A DNA stretch of 64,000 nt, taken from the NCBI RefSeq assembly GCF_020181355.1, contig NZ_CP084004.1, positions 1,612,001-1,676,000 on the forward strand. The letters are read 5' to 3'. Source of the DNA: Collinsella aerofaciens (lineage in GTDB: Bacteria; Actinomycetota; Coriobacteriia; Coriobacteriales; Coriobacteriaceae). Positions 24,727 to 33,290 of this stretch are shown here, piece after piece; the first letter of the stretch is position 1, and every line of letters starts with the position of its first letter. The notes below the pieces were generated by a model. It did no database searches. It saw nothing but the letters and a program-made list of their open reading frames with translations, and was not told where the DNA came from. A program made the position numbers and the translations under genes.

Positions 24727-26157
24727 ATGGCTCTTTGGGGCGGTCGTTTTGAGGCGGGCGTGGCCGAGGTCACGCAGGAGTTTGGCGCGTCGCTGCCGGT
24801 CGACAAACATCTCTATAAGCAGGATATCGCCGGCTCTAAGGCGCATGCCAAGATGTTGGCCGCCCAGGGCATCATCAGTGCCGAGGACGAGCAGGCGATT
24901 GCCAAGGGCCTGACCGGAATCGAACAGGATATCGATGCCGGCAACTTTACCTTCGACATCAACGATGAGGACATTCATATGTCCATCGAGAGCGAGCTGA
25001 CGCGTCGCATCGGCGAGGCTGGCAAGCGCTTGCATACTGGGCGTTCGCGCAACGACCAGGTGGCGACCGATACGCGCTTGGGCGTCAAGGCGCTGGCCAA
25101 GGAGCTCATGGAGGCCAATCTTGAGCTGCGCCATGTGCTGGTGGATGCGGCCAAGAAGTACGACAAGGTGATTCTGCCGGGCTACACGCACATGCAACAT
25201 GCTCAGCCCGTGCTGCTGTCGCATCACCTGCTGGCGTATTCCTGGATGTTCGCGCGCGACTTTACGCGTTTGAAGGCCGCCTTTGATGCTGCCGACAACT
25301 GCCCGCTGGGTGCCGCTGCGCTTGCCGGTACGAGCTATCCGCTCGATCGCCAGATGACGGCTGCCGAACTTGGCTTTGCGGGCGTGATCCCCAACTCGCT
25401 CGATGCCGTTTCCGACCGTGATTTTCTGCTCGATCTGCATTACGCCGGATCCGTCATGGCGATGCACCTGGCGCGTCTTTCCGAGGAGATCGTACTGTGG
25501 TCGAGCTCCGAATTTGGCTTTATCACGCTTTCCGACTCGTACTCCACTGGCTCGTCCATCATGCCGCAGAAGAAGAACCCCGACTTTGCCGAGCTTATCC
25601 GCGGCAAGAGCGGTCGCGTGTACGGCAACCTGGTGCAGCTGCTGGTAACCATGAAGGGCCTGCCGCTTGCTTATAACAAGGACTTGCAGGAGGACAAGGA
25701 GGGCGCGCTCGATACCGCCCATACGCTCATGCAGTGCCTGTCCGTTATGGCCGGAATGATTTCGACTTGGACCGTCAACGAGGATGCCATGGCGCGCGAG
25801 TGCGGCGTGGGGCACCTTGCCGCCACCGATGTTGCCGATTACCTGGCCAAGCGTGGCCTGCCGTTCCGCGAGGCACATGCCGTGGTGGGCCATCTGGTCC
25901 TGATGTGCGAGAAGCGCGGCTGCAATCTTGAGGACCTGCCGTTTGAGGTGTTCCAGGAGGCAAGCCCGCTCTTTGAGCGCGACATTACCGAGGCGCTCGA
26001 TATCCCGTCGATTGTCGCCGCGCGCACGACCGAGGGCGGCACCGCTCCTGCCGCCGTTGCCGTGCAGTTGCAGCGTGCCGAGGCACAGCTCGTGGCTGAC
26101 GAGGGCGTGTTTGGATCGCTGACCAAGGTCGTCGAGATGGGTCACGGGGCAAAGTAG
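24727..26157 (+). CDS. argH: Argininosuccinate lyase
   Basis: Splits argininosuccinate into arginine and fumarate. The 476-residue member of the fumarase/aspartase superfamily starts MALWGGRFE and has all three conserved regions, including THMQHAQPVLLSHHLLAY (catalytic His) and the loop signature GSSIMPQKKNPD (catalytic Ser). I start at ATG 24727 behind GAGAAAGGAGA; the frame upstream to 24652 has no conserved sequence. It is followed by an intrinsic terminator. Confidence 0.97.
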   Translation: MALWGGRFEAGVAEVTQEFGASLPVDKHLYKQDIAGSKAHAKMLAAQGIISAEDEQAIAKGLTGIEQDIDAGNFTFDINDEDIHMSIESELTRRIGEAGKRLHTGRSRNDQVATDTRLGVKALAKELMEANLELRHVLVDAAKKYDKVILPGYTHMQHAQPVLLSHHLLAYSWMFARDFTRLKAAFDAADNCPLGAAALAGTSYPLDRQMTAAELGFAGVIPNSLDAVSDRDFLLDLHYAGSVMAMHLARLSEEIVLWSSSEFGFITLSDSYSTGSSIMPQKKNPDFAELIRGKSGRVYGNLVQLLVTMKGLPLAYNKDLQEDKEGALDTAHTLMQCLSVMAGMISTWTVNEDAMARECGVGHLAATDVADYLAKRGLPFREAHAVVGHLVLMCEKRGCNLEDLPFEVFQEASPLFERDITEALDIPSIVAARTTEGGTAPAAVAVQLQRAEAQLVADEGVFGSLTKVVEMGHGAK

Positions 26158-26207
26158 AGGTTTGGCTGAAGCCGTTTTGGCCATGTATTGATAAATCGTT
26201 TTCGCTT

Positions 26208-26243
26208 TACGGGCGCCTGCTGATGTGGGAGCCCGTATTTTGT
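26208..26243 (+). terminator. Terminator after argH
   Basis: TACGGGC pairs with GCCCGTA around a 16-base loop, followed by TTTTGTT. Confidence 0.7.
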
Positions 26244-26542
26244 TGCTATGGGGGAGGGGCTTGTCGAGAACTTCTGTAGGACCTTTGGGCAGGTTGTGAA
26301 GGGGATACGTTCGCGGGCGGCAACCGACCGCCTGCTCTGTTCGGCGCAGTTGATGGGCGGTCGGATGGTACTCTAATCGGGCTTCGAAACAGAAGTGACA
26401 CATATGGAGCGCTTTAATAAATTGCAACGTTTCAATAAACAGCTTTTTGTTTAACTGCAGCTAAAACTCTGTTACGATGCAGTCCAGGCGGGTGCCGGAA
26501 TGGGACTTGGGCACGCGCGAACCTACTTGAAAGGCTACTTTT
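26244..26542. other. Non-coding gap between argH and ndk
   Basis: About 300 bases without a convincing gene. It is AT-richer near 26400-26470, where the ndk promoter lies. GACCGCC and GGGCGGTC at about 26320-26375 could pair over a distance, but nothing else stands out. Confidence 0.6.
26450..26478 (+). promoter_or_regulatory. Candidate ndk promoter
   Basis: TTTAAC, a 17-base spacer and TACGAT lie about 65 bases before the ndk start, within an AT-rich stretch. Confidence 0.5.
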
Positions 26543-26947
26543 ATGGCTATCGAGAAGACCTTCATCATGATTAAGCCCGACGCCGTGCGCGACCGCAAGA
26601 TCGGCGAGATCGTTGCTCGCATTGAGCGCAGCGGCCTTGTCATCGAGCGCATGGAGATGACCACGCTCGAGCGCGCTACCGTCGAGGAGCACTACGCCCA
26701 TCTGGCCGACAAGCCCTTCTTTGGCGGTCTCTGCGACTTTATGACGAGCGGTCCGGTCGTCAAGATGGTCGTTTCCGGTCTCTCCGCTGTTGCTAAGATG
26801 CGCACCCTCATGGGCGCTACCAACCCGCTTGAGGCTGCTCCTGGTACCATCCGCGGCGACTTTGCCGTCGATGTCAACGCCAACGTGATCCACGGCTCCG
26901 ACTGCCTGGAGAACGCCGAGATTGAGATCAAGCGCTTCTTTGGCTAA
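26543..26947 (+). CDS. ndk: Nucleoside diphosphate kinase
   Basis: Transfers the gamma phosphate between nucleoside triphosphates and diphosphates. The 134-residue protein has the family start EKTFIMIKPDAVRD, the VSGLSAVAKMRTLMGATNP substrate stretch and the active-site histidine in NVIHGSD (about residue 118). Size is typical (130-150). The start at ATG 26543 is preceded by TTGAAAGG. Closed by a strong terminator. Confidence 0.97.
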   Translation: MAIEKTFIMIKPDAVRDRKIGEIVARIERSGLVIERMEMTTLERATVEEHYAHLADKPFFGGLCDFMTSGPVVKMVVSGLSAVAKMRTLMGATNPLEAAPGTIRGDFAVDVNANVIHGSDCLENAEIEIKRFFG

Positions 26948-26985
26948 ACCAGCTTTGACTCCTTAAAGCTGTTAGCGTGTGGCTT

Positions 26986-27019
26986 GGGCGCCGCGGAACT
27001 CCATCCGCGGCGCCCTTTT
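26986..27019 (+). terminator. Terminator after ndk
   Basis: Twelve-base-pair perfect stem GGGCGCCGCGGA with TCCGCGGCGCCC, 6-base loop, then TTTTATT. Confidence 0.95.
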
Positions 27020-27034
27020 ATTCCAAAATCTATG

Positions 27035-27073
27035 CAGGGGCCCGCTCGGACATGTGTTCCGAGCGGGCCCCTG
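27035..27073 (-). terminator. Terminator-like hairpin behind rpiB
   Basis: Sixteen-base-pair perfect stem, 27035-27050 with 27058-27073 (CAGGGGCCCGCTCGGA arm), loop of 7. It lies between convergent ndk and rpiB. No T-run follows on the minus strand, so it is either a terminator for rpiB or an mRNA end protector. Confidence 0.7.
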
Positions 27074-27098
27074 CTGTTAGCTTGTGGCACTGAATAGT

Positions 27099-27566
27099 TT
27101 AGGCTTCGTCGACGATCTTAAGGGCGCGCGTGTGATCGATCTCGTTGAGGAGGTTAACGCGACGCTCGTGACGACCGCCCTCAAACTCGGCGTCGAGCCA
27201 CTCGTCGACGATCATCTTGGCGAGCTCGGAGCCCACGACGCGGGCGCCAAAAGCGAGCACGTTGGTATTGTTGTGCATGCGGGAGAGCTTGGCGCTGAAG
27301 GGCTCGGAGCACACGACGGCGCGTACGCCCTCGACCTTGTTGGCAGCCAGGCTGATACCGACGCCGGTGCCACAGATCAGGATGCCTAGATCGACGTCGC
27401 CGTTGGCAACGGCCTTACCCACCTTGTAGCCGGCGATGGGGTAGTCAAAGCTCTCGGAGGTGTCGGTGCCAAAGTTCACGACCTCGCAGCCGCGCTCCTT
27501 CAGGTGCTCGGAGATGATGTTCTTGAGCTCGACGGCGGCGTGGTCGTTACCGATACCGATCTTCAT
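27099..27566 (-). CDS. rpiB: Ribose-5-phosphate isomerase B
   Basis: Interconverts ribose 5-phosphate and ribulose 5-phosphate in the pentose phosphate pathway. The 155-residue RpiB/LacAB-family protein has GNDHAAVELK near the start, the active-site cysteine in ILICGTGVGISLAANK, and the phosphate-binding ARMHNNTNVLAFGAR-like stretch (here SRMHNNTNVLAFGAR). RpiB is preferred over LacA/LacB because it is a lone gene with no lactose or galactose neighbours. Confidence 0.92.
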   Translation of the reverse strand: MKIGIGNDHAAVELKNIISEHLKERGCEVVNFGTDTSESFDYPIAGYKVGKAVANGDVDLGILICGTGVGISLAANKVEGVRAVVCSEPFSAKLSRMHNNTNVLAFGARVVGSELAKMIVDEWLDAEFEGGRHERRVNLLNEIDHTRALKIVDEA

Positions 27567-27837
27567 GGATAGTTCCTCTCTGGTCTGTGCGGCGAGATTG
27601 CTAAAGGTTTTACCGCGTTCGACTGCATGATAGCGCGACTTTTGTGTAAACGCTTGGGCGTTTTTTGGTCAAACGCTTTAGCATGCAACAAGACCGGTTT
27701 CTCATGAATGAATGCCGTCAGTTTGCGCCTGAATGCCGTCTACCGGAACCTGGGTTGCGGTTTTTGATGCATTGTTATCAAATAAAAGAGCTAATTATTA
27801 TTGAGAGCCCAGCCCGTTATACAAGTAGGAGATACCT

Positions 27838-29157
27838 ATGCCTGCCGATTCCCTTCGTGATGCCGCGTTTTGCGATGTTTTGAACCGCGAACTTGTTTGT
27901 GCACTCGGCTGCACCGAGCCCATTGCCGTTGCTTATGCAGCGGCGCTGGCGAGCCAGACGCTCGGTTGCGAACCCGATCATATGGATGTTGCCTGCTCGG
28001 GCAACATCATCAAGAACGTCAAGAGCGTGACCGTGCCCAACTCGGGCGGTATGCACGGTATTGAGGCCGCGGCCGTGCTGGGTGCCGTGGGCGGCGACGC
28101 CAAGAGCGCGCTCGAGGTGCTCGAGAGCGTCGATGACGCGGACCGCGCCCGCGTGGCCGAGCTGCTTGCCGATGCGGACTACTGCGATGTGTCGCTTGTC
28201 GAGGGTGTGCCCAACCTCTACATCAAGGTGACTGCGACGGCCGGGGGCCATACCGCGGTCGTCGAGATTACCGATCACCACACTAATGTCACGTGCCATA
28301 CGCTCGACGGTATTCCGGTATGCGGTAAGTCGGCGGGGGAGTGCGCCGCCTGCGCCGAGCGCGTGGTGGCCGAGCGTGCGGCAGATAACGCCGACACGCC
28401 CATGTCGATCGAGACCATCATCGACTTTATCGAGGATGGTGACATTGAGGACGCCCGCGCTGCCGTTGAGCGTCAGATTGAGCTGAATGGCGCGATCAGT
28501 GCCGAGGGTCTCGCGCACGCTTGGGGCGCCGAGGTGGGCCGTACGCTGCTGGGTGCTCGTGCCGATGACGTCGCCTGCCGCGCCCGTGCCCGTGCGGCCG
28601 CCGGGTCCGACGCCCGCATGAACGGTTGCGCGCTGCCGGTCGCCATTGTGTGCGGCTCGGGCAATCAGGGCATTACCTGCGCATTGCCCGTCATGGAGTA
28701 TGCCGAGTACCTGCGTTGCGACCACGAGCGCCTGGTGCGCGCCGTGATGCTGTCCGATCTTATCGCCGTGCATATCAAGAGCTATATTGGTGCGCTTTCG
28801 GCGTTTTGCGGTGCTATTTGCGCTGCGTGCGGCGCCGGCGCTGCGATTACCTGGCTGTGCGGTGGCACGCGCGAACAGATTGGCGCGACCGTCTCGAACA
28901 CGCTCGGTAACGTGGGCGGCATCGTGTGCGACGGCGCCAAGGCGAGCTGTGCCGCCAAGATCTCGGCTGCCGTCGATGCGGCGATTCTGGGCCATGATAT
29001 GGCCATGCAGGGTCGCGGCTTCCGCGCCGGCGAGGGCCTGATCCAAGATACCGTTGAGCAAACAATCGCCAGTATGGGCTACGTAGGCCGCGTGGGCATG
29101 AAGGACACCGACGTCGAGATCCTCAACATCATGATCGGCAAAACCCAGGTGTGCTAG
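27838..29157 (+). CDS. cyuA: L-cysteine desulfidase family protein (CyuA/UPF0597)
   Basis: Iron-sulfur lyase that breaks down L-cysteine to pyruvate, ammonia and sulfide; the family is UPF0597/YhaM, related to the alpha domain of serine dehydratase. The 439-residue protein has LVCALGCTEPIAVAYAAALA, the family's N-terminal signature with its cysteine, SGNIIKNVKSVTVPNSGG, and cluster-ligand-type cysteines in CGSGNQGITCALPVM, CGAICAACGAG and GGIVCDGAKASCAAK. Start ATG 27838 behind AGTAGGAGA. Stand-alone gene; sulfide production would complement the MetY-like enzyme at 35114. Confidence 0.85.
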   Translation: MPADSLRDAAFCDVLNRELVCALGCTEPIAVAYAAALASQTLGCEPDHMDVACSGNIIKNVKSVTVPNSGGMHGIEAAAVLGAVGGDAKSALEVLESVDDADRARVAELLADADYCDVSLVEGVPNLYIKVTATAGGHTAVVEITDHHTNVTCHTLDGIPVCGKSAGECAACAERVVAERAADNADTPMSIETIIDFIEDGDIEDARAAVERQIELNGAISAEGLAHAWGAEVGRTLLGARADDVACRARARAAAGSDARMNGCALPVAIVCGSGNQGITCALPVMEYAEYLRCDHERLVRAVMLSDLIAVHIKSYIGALSAFCGAICAACGAGAAITWLCGGTREQIGATVSNTLGNVGGIVCDGAKASCAAKISAAVDAAILGHDMAMQGRGFRAGEGLIQDTVEQTIASMGYVGRVGMKDTDVEILNIMIGKTQVC

Positions 29158-29184
29158 TTACGCGGTTTTACCAAACCGCGTAAC
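29157..29184 (+). terminator. Terminator hairpin after cyuA
   Basis: Perfect 12-base-pair stem GTTACGCGGTTT with AAACCGCGTAAC and a 4-base loop TACC, overlapping the last base of the stop codon. No T-run follows, but position suits a 3' end. Confidence 0.65.
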
Positions 29185-29197
29185 CAGTCGACGCTGC

Positions 29198-29295
29198 AAA
29201 TGCCCCTAAGCGGCAATCTGCCTTTCAATCGTCGGGCATGGCCAGAAGGCCTATGCCCTCCTCTTTCAAGGCACATTGCTCGCTTAGGGGCATTT
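29198..29295. repeat. Nested hairpin element, member 1 of 3
   Basis: Outer stem AAATGCCCCTAAGCG with its perfect complement at 29281-29295, continuing with GCAATCTGCCTT against AAGGCACATTGC. Inside is TCAATCGTCG, then an inner hairpin (GGGCATGGCC with GGCCTATGCCC) and CTCCTCTTTC. The same unpaired words and layout occur at 48955 and 50252. It lies between convergent cyuA and the HAD gene. Confidence 0.82.
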
Positions 29296-29346
29296 TCGCT
29301 GACTTGTGCTCAACCTGCGGCGATATTTGGTTTGGAGCGAGGGGTC

Positions 29347-30105
29347 CTACGACAGTTCGTCGGCTACTTGGTGTTCGTAGAAGGCTTCGATTACGGCGTT
29401 AAAGTCGCGGGCGAAGTCTTCCATGGTTCCGCGCCAGGTGGCTCGGCCGGGTTTTCCCTGGCCAACATAGGCAGTTTGAATGCCGCAGGCGGGACTGGGG
29501 AAGTCGCGCTTGGGATCGTTGCCCACCATAAGGACCTCGTGTGGCTCGAGCCCCATCACCTGAAGCTGCTCTAGATAGTAGGTGGCATCGGGCTTGCAGC
29601 GGGTGGCGTTTCCCATGTGCGTCACGAGTTCAAAGGGGGCGTCGGCCAGGTCGCCCCAACCCATGCGGCACTCGATGGCCCCCTGGGGAAAGCTGGGGTT
29701 GGTAAAGAGCGCGCAGCGCAGCCCTGCGTCCTGTACGGCCTGGAGCGCGGCGTGTGCGCCCGGCATGGCGTGGGCGTTAATGATATCGTCGTTCTTGTAC
29801 GGAAGAACTTCGCGGTCATAGTAGGTAAACGCCTCGTAGATGAGGGGATCGGAGAGGCAGATCCCGCATCGGCGCTCGACCTCTTCTTGGTAAAACTCAA
29901 GATTGGTGCGGTTGTCCGTGCCGCTGCGGCGATTGGCGTTGAGGTCGACCAAGATGGTGCCGAGGCGCGCCATCGTGCCACCGCGGCTGCGGCGCCCGAT
30001 ATCCGCGAGCATCGAAGAGACATCCTTAAAATAGCGAAGGATGAACGCGTTGAGGTTGATGCTAAGAAGCGTCTCGTCCATATCGAAAACGACTGCTTTG
30101 AGCAC
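29347..30105 (-). CDS. HAD family hydrolase
   Basis: Haloacid-dehalogenase phosphatase with a helical type I cap. The 252-residue protein has motif I VFDMDETLLS, motif II LFTNPS, the motif III lysine in RCKPDATYYLEQL and motif IV MVGNDPKRDF. The cap (residues about 20-105) includes the unusual GRRSRGGTMARLGTILVD stretch. Substrate unknown; ATG 30105 is preceded by GAAAGG. Single gene on the minus strand. Confidence 0.88.
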   Translation of the reverse strand: MLKAVVFDMDETLLSINLNAFILRYFKDVSSMLADIGRRSRGGTMARLGTILVDLNANRRSGTDNRTNLEFYQEEVERRCGICLSDPLIYEAFTYYDREVLPYKNDDIINAHAMPGAHAALQAVQDAGLRCALFTNPSFPQGAIECRMGWGDLADAPFELVTHMGNATRCKPDATYYLEQLQVMGLEPHEVLMVGNDPKRDFPSPACGIQTAYVGQGKPGRATWRGTMEDFARDFNAVIEAFYEHQVADELS

Positions 30106-30420
30106 GCGGGCACCTTTCTCGTAAATTTAATCTAGAGTCGTTGGCTCCGGATACTTTACCCCAAAGCCGAATGCCTGGCTGGTTATCGTCAAGTTGTGGA
30201 GACGTGTGTTCATAAGATTACGAAAAAGTCTCCACACGAGTAAAAAATCGCAGTTCACGCTTGAAATCGAACTCATTTCCCCGTAACCTATACGAACGTG
30301 ATTGCATAAGCGTCACATTAGTATCTGTCGGCTCCCGAGTGTTCCTAAACGTTGTGTGCTTGTCGCACCCTTCTGTAGGTCCTAGCAATCGGGGCCCCGT
30401 AGTTCGAAAGGGGTCCACCT
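30106..30420. other. Non-coding leader region of the S1 gene
   Basis: 315 bases without a gene. Two features are visible: GTGGAGAC at 30195 pairing with GTCTCCAC at about 30229-30236 across a 26-base loop, and an AT-rich stretch (about 30225-30330) likely to hold the promoter for the S1 gene. No clear -35/-10 pair with standard spacing was found. Confidence 0.55.
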
Positions 30421-31587
30421 TTGAGTGAGATTCAGAACTCGTCCATTTTCTCTCTTGACGATGTCAATGAGGAGGAGATGAACAACCTCATCGACGGTAC
30501 GATTACCGACTTTGATGAGGGCGATCTCGTTAACGGCACTGTCGTTAAGATCGAGCATGACGAGGTGCTCGTTGACATCGGGTTCAAGTCCGAGGGCGTT
30601 ATCCCGGTCCGCGAGCTGTCCATCCGCAAGGACGCTAACCCTGCAGACATCGTTGCACTCGGTGATCCCATCGAGGCTCTGGTTCTCCAGAAGGAGGACA
30701 AGGACGGTCGTCTGGTCCTGTCCAAGAAGCGTGCCGAGTACGAGCGTGCTTGGAACCGCATCGAGGAGAAGTTCAACTCCGGCGAGAACGTCGAGGGCGA
30801 GGTTATCGAGGTTGTCAAGGGCGGCCTGATCCTCGACATCGGCCTGCGTGGCTTCCTGCCCGCTTCCCTCGTCGACCTCCGTCGCGTCAAGGACCTCACC
30901 TCCTACATGGGCACCCGCATCGAGGCTCGCGTCATCGAGATGGACCGCAACCGCAACAACGTCGTCCTCTCCCGTCGCGTCGTGCTCGAGGAGTCCCGTA
31001 AGGCCGAGCGCTCCGAGATCCTGTCCAAGCTCAAGTCTGGCATGCGTCTCCAGGGCACCGTTTCCTCCATCGTCGACTTCGGCGCCTTCGTCGACCTCGG
31101 CGGTATCGACGGCCTCATCCACATCTCCGAGCTCTCCTGGAACCACGTCAACCATCCTTCCGAGGTTGTCAAGGTCGGCCAGGAGGTCGAGGTCGAGGTT
31201 CTCGACGTCGATCTCAACCGCGAGCGCATCTCCCTGGGTCTCAAGCAGACCACCGAGGATCCGTGGCGCGCACTGGTCAAGAAGTACCCCGTCGGCGCTA
31301 TCGTCGAGGGCACTGTGACCAAGCTTGTCCCGTTCGGCGCTTTCGTTGATCTGGGCGAGGGCATCGAGGGCCTGGTGCACATCTCCGAGATGGCCAACAA
31401 GCACGTCGATCAGCCTTCTCAGGTCACCCACGTGGGCGACAAGGTTCAGGTCAAGGTCATGGAGATCGACCTCGACCGTCGTCGTATCTCCCTGTCCATG
31501 AAGTCCGCTGCTGAGACTCTGGGCGTCGAGATCGAGGTTACCCCGCTGCCTTCCGAGAAGAAGGACGAGGAGACCGACGCCGAGTAA
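30421..31587 (+). CDS. rpsA: 30S ribosomal protein S1, TTG start
   Basis: RNA-binding ribosomal protein that helps recruit mRNA. The 388-residue protein has four S1 domains, at about residues 32-100, 118-185, 205-272 and 290-357; the third and fourth show GTVSSIVDFGAFVDLGGIDG and GTVTKLVPFGAFVDLGEGIEG. Four domains rather than six is the usual state in Gram-positive bacteria. The start is TTG 30421, with GAAAGGGG 6 bases upstream and no better start nearby. Codon use is very biased (mostly C-ending), as expected for high expression. Ends in an acidic tail; terminator follows. Confidence 0.94.
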   Translation: MSEIQNSSIFSLDDVNEEEMNNLIDGTITDFDEGDLVNGTVVKIEHDEVLVDIGFKSEGVIPVRELSIRKDANPADIVALGDPIEALVLQKEDKDGRLVLSKKRAEYERAWNRIEEKFNSGENVEGEVIEVVKGGLILDIGLRGFLPASLVDLRRVKDLTSYMGTRIEARVIEMDRNRNNVVLSRRVVLEESRKAERSEILSKLKSGMRLQGTVSSIVDFGAFVDLGGIDGLIHISELSWNHVNHPSEVVKVGQEVEVEVLDVDLNRERISLGLKQTTEDPWRALVKKYPVGAIVEGTVTKLVPFGAFVDLGEGIEGLVHISEMANKHVDQPSQVTHVGDKVQVKVMEIDLDRRRISLSMKSAAETLGVEIEVTPLPSEKKDEETDAE

Positions 31588-31611
31588 ATCGGTTTGACGA
31601 TCACTTGTTTT

Positions 31612-31646
31612 AAGGGATCCGTCCGCAATGGACGGGTCCCTTTTTG
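31612..31646 (+). terminator. Terminator after rpsA
   Basis: AAGGGATCCGTCC pairs with GGACGGGTCCCTT around a 5-base loop and is followed by five T. Confidence 0.93.
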
Positions 31647-31717
31647 TATTTGCTGCCGAGGTGCGCGATGCTACCCGTGCACAATGCGGCTTATAGGACA
31701 AAATGTGTGTCCACGTT

Positions 31718-31749
31718 GGGGGCATCGGCGCAGGTCGATGCCCCTTTTT
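31718..31749 (+). terminator. Internal terminator at the left end of the IS
   Basis: GGGGCATCG pairs with CGATGCCCC around an 8-base loop and is followed by TTTTT. It would stop transcription entering from rpsA and so shield the transposase gene from outside promoters, a common IS safeguard. Confidence 0.85.
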
Positions 31750-31785
31750 CAGCCGTTTAAATTCCGCGCCCGCTTTTAACCGCTC

Positions 31786-31802
31786 GGACAGAATGTGTGT
31801 CC
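31786..31802 (+). repeat. Sub-terminal copy of the IS end sequence
   Basis: GGACAGAATGTGTGTCC differs by one base from the core of the terminal repeat at 31696-31712 and lies 90 bases inside it in the same orientation. The terminator lies between the two copies. It is not present at the right end. Confidence 0.85.
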
Positions 31803-31873
31803 GGTTTCCTATCGTTCCCGCAGGTAGATAACCTTTTCCGGAACCGTTAAATACCATTTCGGAAGAGGTGCCC

Positions 31874-32992
31874 ATGAAGGCCGTTTATTGCCCCTACTGC
31901 GGCGGTCGGACCAAGCGCAACGGCAGGACCTCGTCGGGGTCCCAGCGGTGGAGGTGCACGGCCTGCGGCGCGTCGACGACCGTGAGGTACGACGACACGG
32001 CGACGAGGCTGGACGAGTTCCTCGGGTGGCTCCTCTCGAGGGACTCGCAGGCCATGATGCCGGGCGGCGGGCGGTCCTTCAGGCGCAGGACGGCCGAGTT
32101 CTGGGAGGTCTGGCCGATGCCCGTCCCCGACGGCGAGCTCCACCGCGTGCTCCACGTGGACGGGATCCGGGTCGCGCGCGACCTCGTCGTGCTCATATGC
32201 TGCAGCGGCGAGCGGGTGGTCTCCTGGTACATGGCGAGGTCGGAGAACTCGAGGGCGTGGTCGGCCCTCATGTCGCCGATCCCGGCGCCCGAGGTGGTCG
32301 TCACCGACGGCGGGAGCGGGTTCGCCAAGGCCGTGCGCGAGACCTGGCCGCGCACCAGGGTCCAGAGGTGCACCTTCCACGCCTTCTCGCAGGTCAAGCG
32401 CTACACGACGACGCGGCCGAAGCTCCAGGCGGGGCGCGAGCTCTACCTCATCGCGCGCGACCTCATGGGCATCGAGACGCTGCACCAGGCCGAGCTCTGG
32501 GTCGAGCGCTACCTCGACTGGTGCGGGTTCTGGGCCGACTTCCTGGAGGACAGGACCGTGGTGGACGGCAGGAGGGTCTACACCCACGAGAGGCTGAGGC
32601 GGGCGCGCTCGTCGCTGTCGTCGCTGGTGTCGGCGGGGACGCTGTTCACCTACCTCGACCCCGCCCTGGCCAAGGCCGGCCCGCTGCCGTCGACCAACAA
32701 CATGATCGAGGGAGGGGTGAACTCGCAGCTGAGGGCCGTCCTGCGCAACCACCGGGGGCTGACGTCGGTCAAGCGCGTGAAGGCGGTATTCTGGTGGTGC
32801 CACGCGCACTCGGGGGACGCGAGGACGGCGCGCGAGAAGCTCGCCACGATGCCGACCGACGCGGACATCGACTTCCTGTTCAGCGTCTACTCCGCCTCGC
32901 CGTCGCGTGACGACGGAGGGCCGGAGTGGGGCGACAGGGCAGTGTGGGAGGACCTCCACCACAGGGACCCGTACCCGTTCTGGCTGGATTAA
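31874..32992 (+). CDS. IS1249-like transposase
   Basis: DDE transposase of the IS element. The 372-residue protein has an N-terminal zinc-ribbon (CPYCGGRTKRNG and RWRCTACGAS), then a catalytic core: DGIRVARDLVVLI (first Asp near residue 95), VVTDGGSGFAKAV (second Asp) and a C-terminal Glu, probably in NNMIEGGVNSQLR. This zinc-ribbon plus IS256-like core matches the IS1249 group. The start is ATG 31874; GGAAGAGG lies 6 bases before it. The gene is richer in GC than its neighbours and uses AGG arginine and GGG glycine codons far more, a sign of foreign origin. Confidence 0.9.
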   Translation: MKAVYCPYCGGRTKRNGRTSSGSQRWRCTACGASTTVRYDDTATRLDEFLGWLLSRDSQAMMPGGGRSFRRRTAEFWEVWPMPVPDGELHRVLHVDGIRVARDLVVLICCSGERVVSWYMARSENSRAWSALMSPIPAPEVVVTDGGSGFAKAVRETWPRTRVQRCTFHAFSQVKRYTTTRPKLQAGRELYLIARDLMGIETLHQAELWVERYLDWCGFWADFLEDRTVVDGRRVYTHERLRRARSSLSSLVSAGTLFTYLDPALAKAGPLPSTNNMIEGGVNSQLRAVLRNHRGLTSVKRVKAVFWWCHAHSGDARTAREKLATMPTDADIDFLFSVYSASPSRDDGGPEWGDRAVWEDLHHRDPYPFWLD

Positions 32993-33250
32993 TGGATGGA
33001 AACGGGTGTTCTATCGGGACACACATTTTGTCCTATAAGCCCACAATGCTACCCGGGCTGTCTGTTTGCTATTGGGTTGTCGGTGCATGAAAAATGCCGA
33101 CATCCCGCCTCGGGGAGGAGGCGGGAACACACCGAGTAGACGGAGGGGTGCGGAGCGCGGTCGCGTCTCGACTGACGACGTTGCCCATCGACAGGACCAT
33201 TGTAGCGCATGGCGGTTCTTGGTATATCGTGTCGAGCGTTTGCGTTGTGC

Positions 33251-33279
33251 CATTGCCTGTGGCAACGGTGTGCTACACT
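33251..33279 (+). promoter_or_regulatory. Candidate rnpB promoter
   Basis: CATTGC, 17-base spacer and TACACT end 11 bases before the first base of the RNase P RNA, the expected distance to the transcription start. Confidence 0.6.
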
Positions 33280-33290
33280 CTTGCACTGCT

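Larger units (their letters stand above)
31688..33041 (+). mobile_element. Complete insertion sequence, IS1249-like (IS256-type)
   Basis: A 1354-base element. The terminal inverted repeats are 25 bases and identical, each containing GGACAAAATGTGTGTCC (31696-31712, and the complement at 33017-33033) preceded by GGCTTATA. It is flanked by an 8-base direct repeat, CACAATGC, at 31680-31687 and 33042-33049, which is the target duplication. It carries one transposase gene, reads toward rnpB, and has an intact frame, so it is probably active or recently was. The insertion lies between the rpsA terminator and rnpB and disrupts no gene. Confidence 0.95.

Noticed and set aside
26404-26454. 16-codon frame before ndk
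   Set aside because: No ribosome site, overlaps the promoter candidate, and the peptide has no notable composition.
33060-33290. Small gene between the IS and rnpB
   Set aside because: Frames there are short, overlap the rnpB promoter and lack ribosome sites; only a CCCGCCTC/GAGGCGGG hairpin near 33104-33125 is visible.
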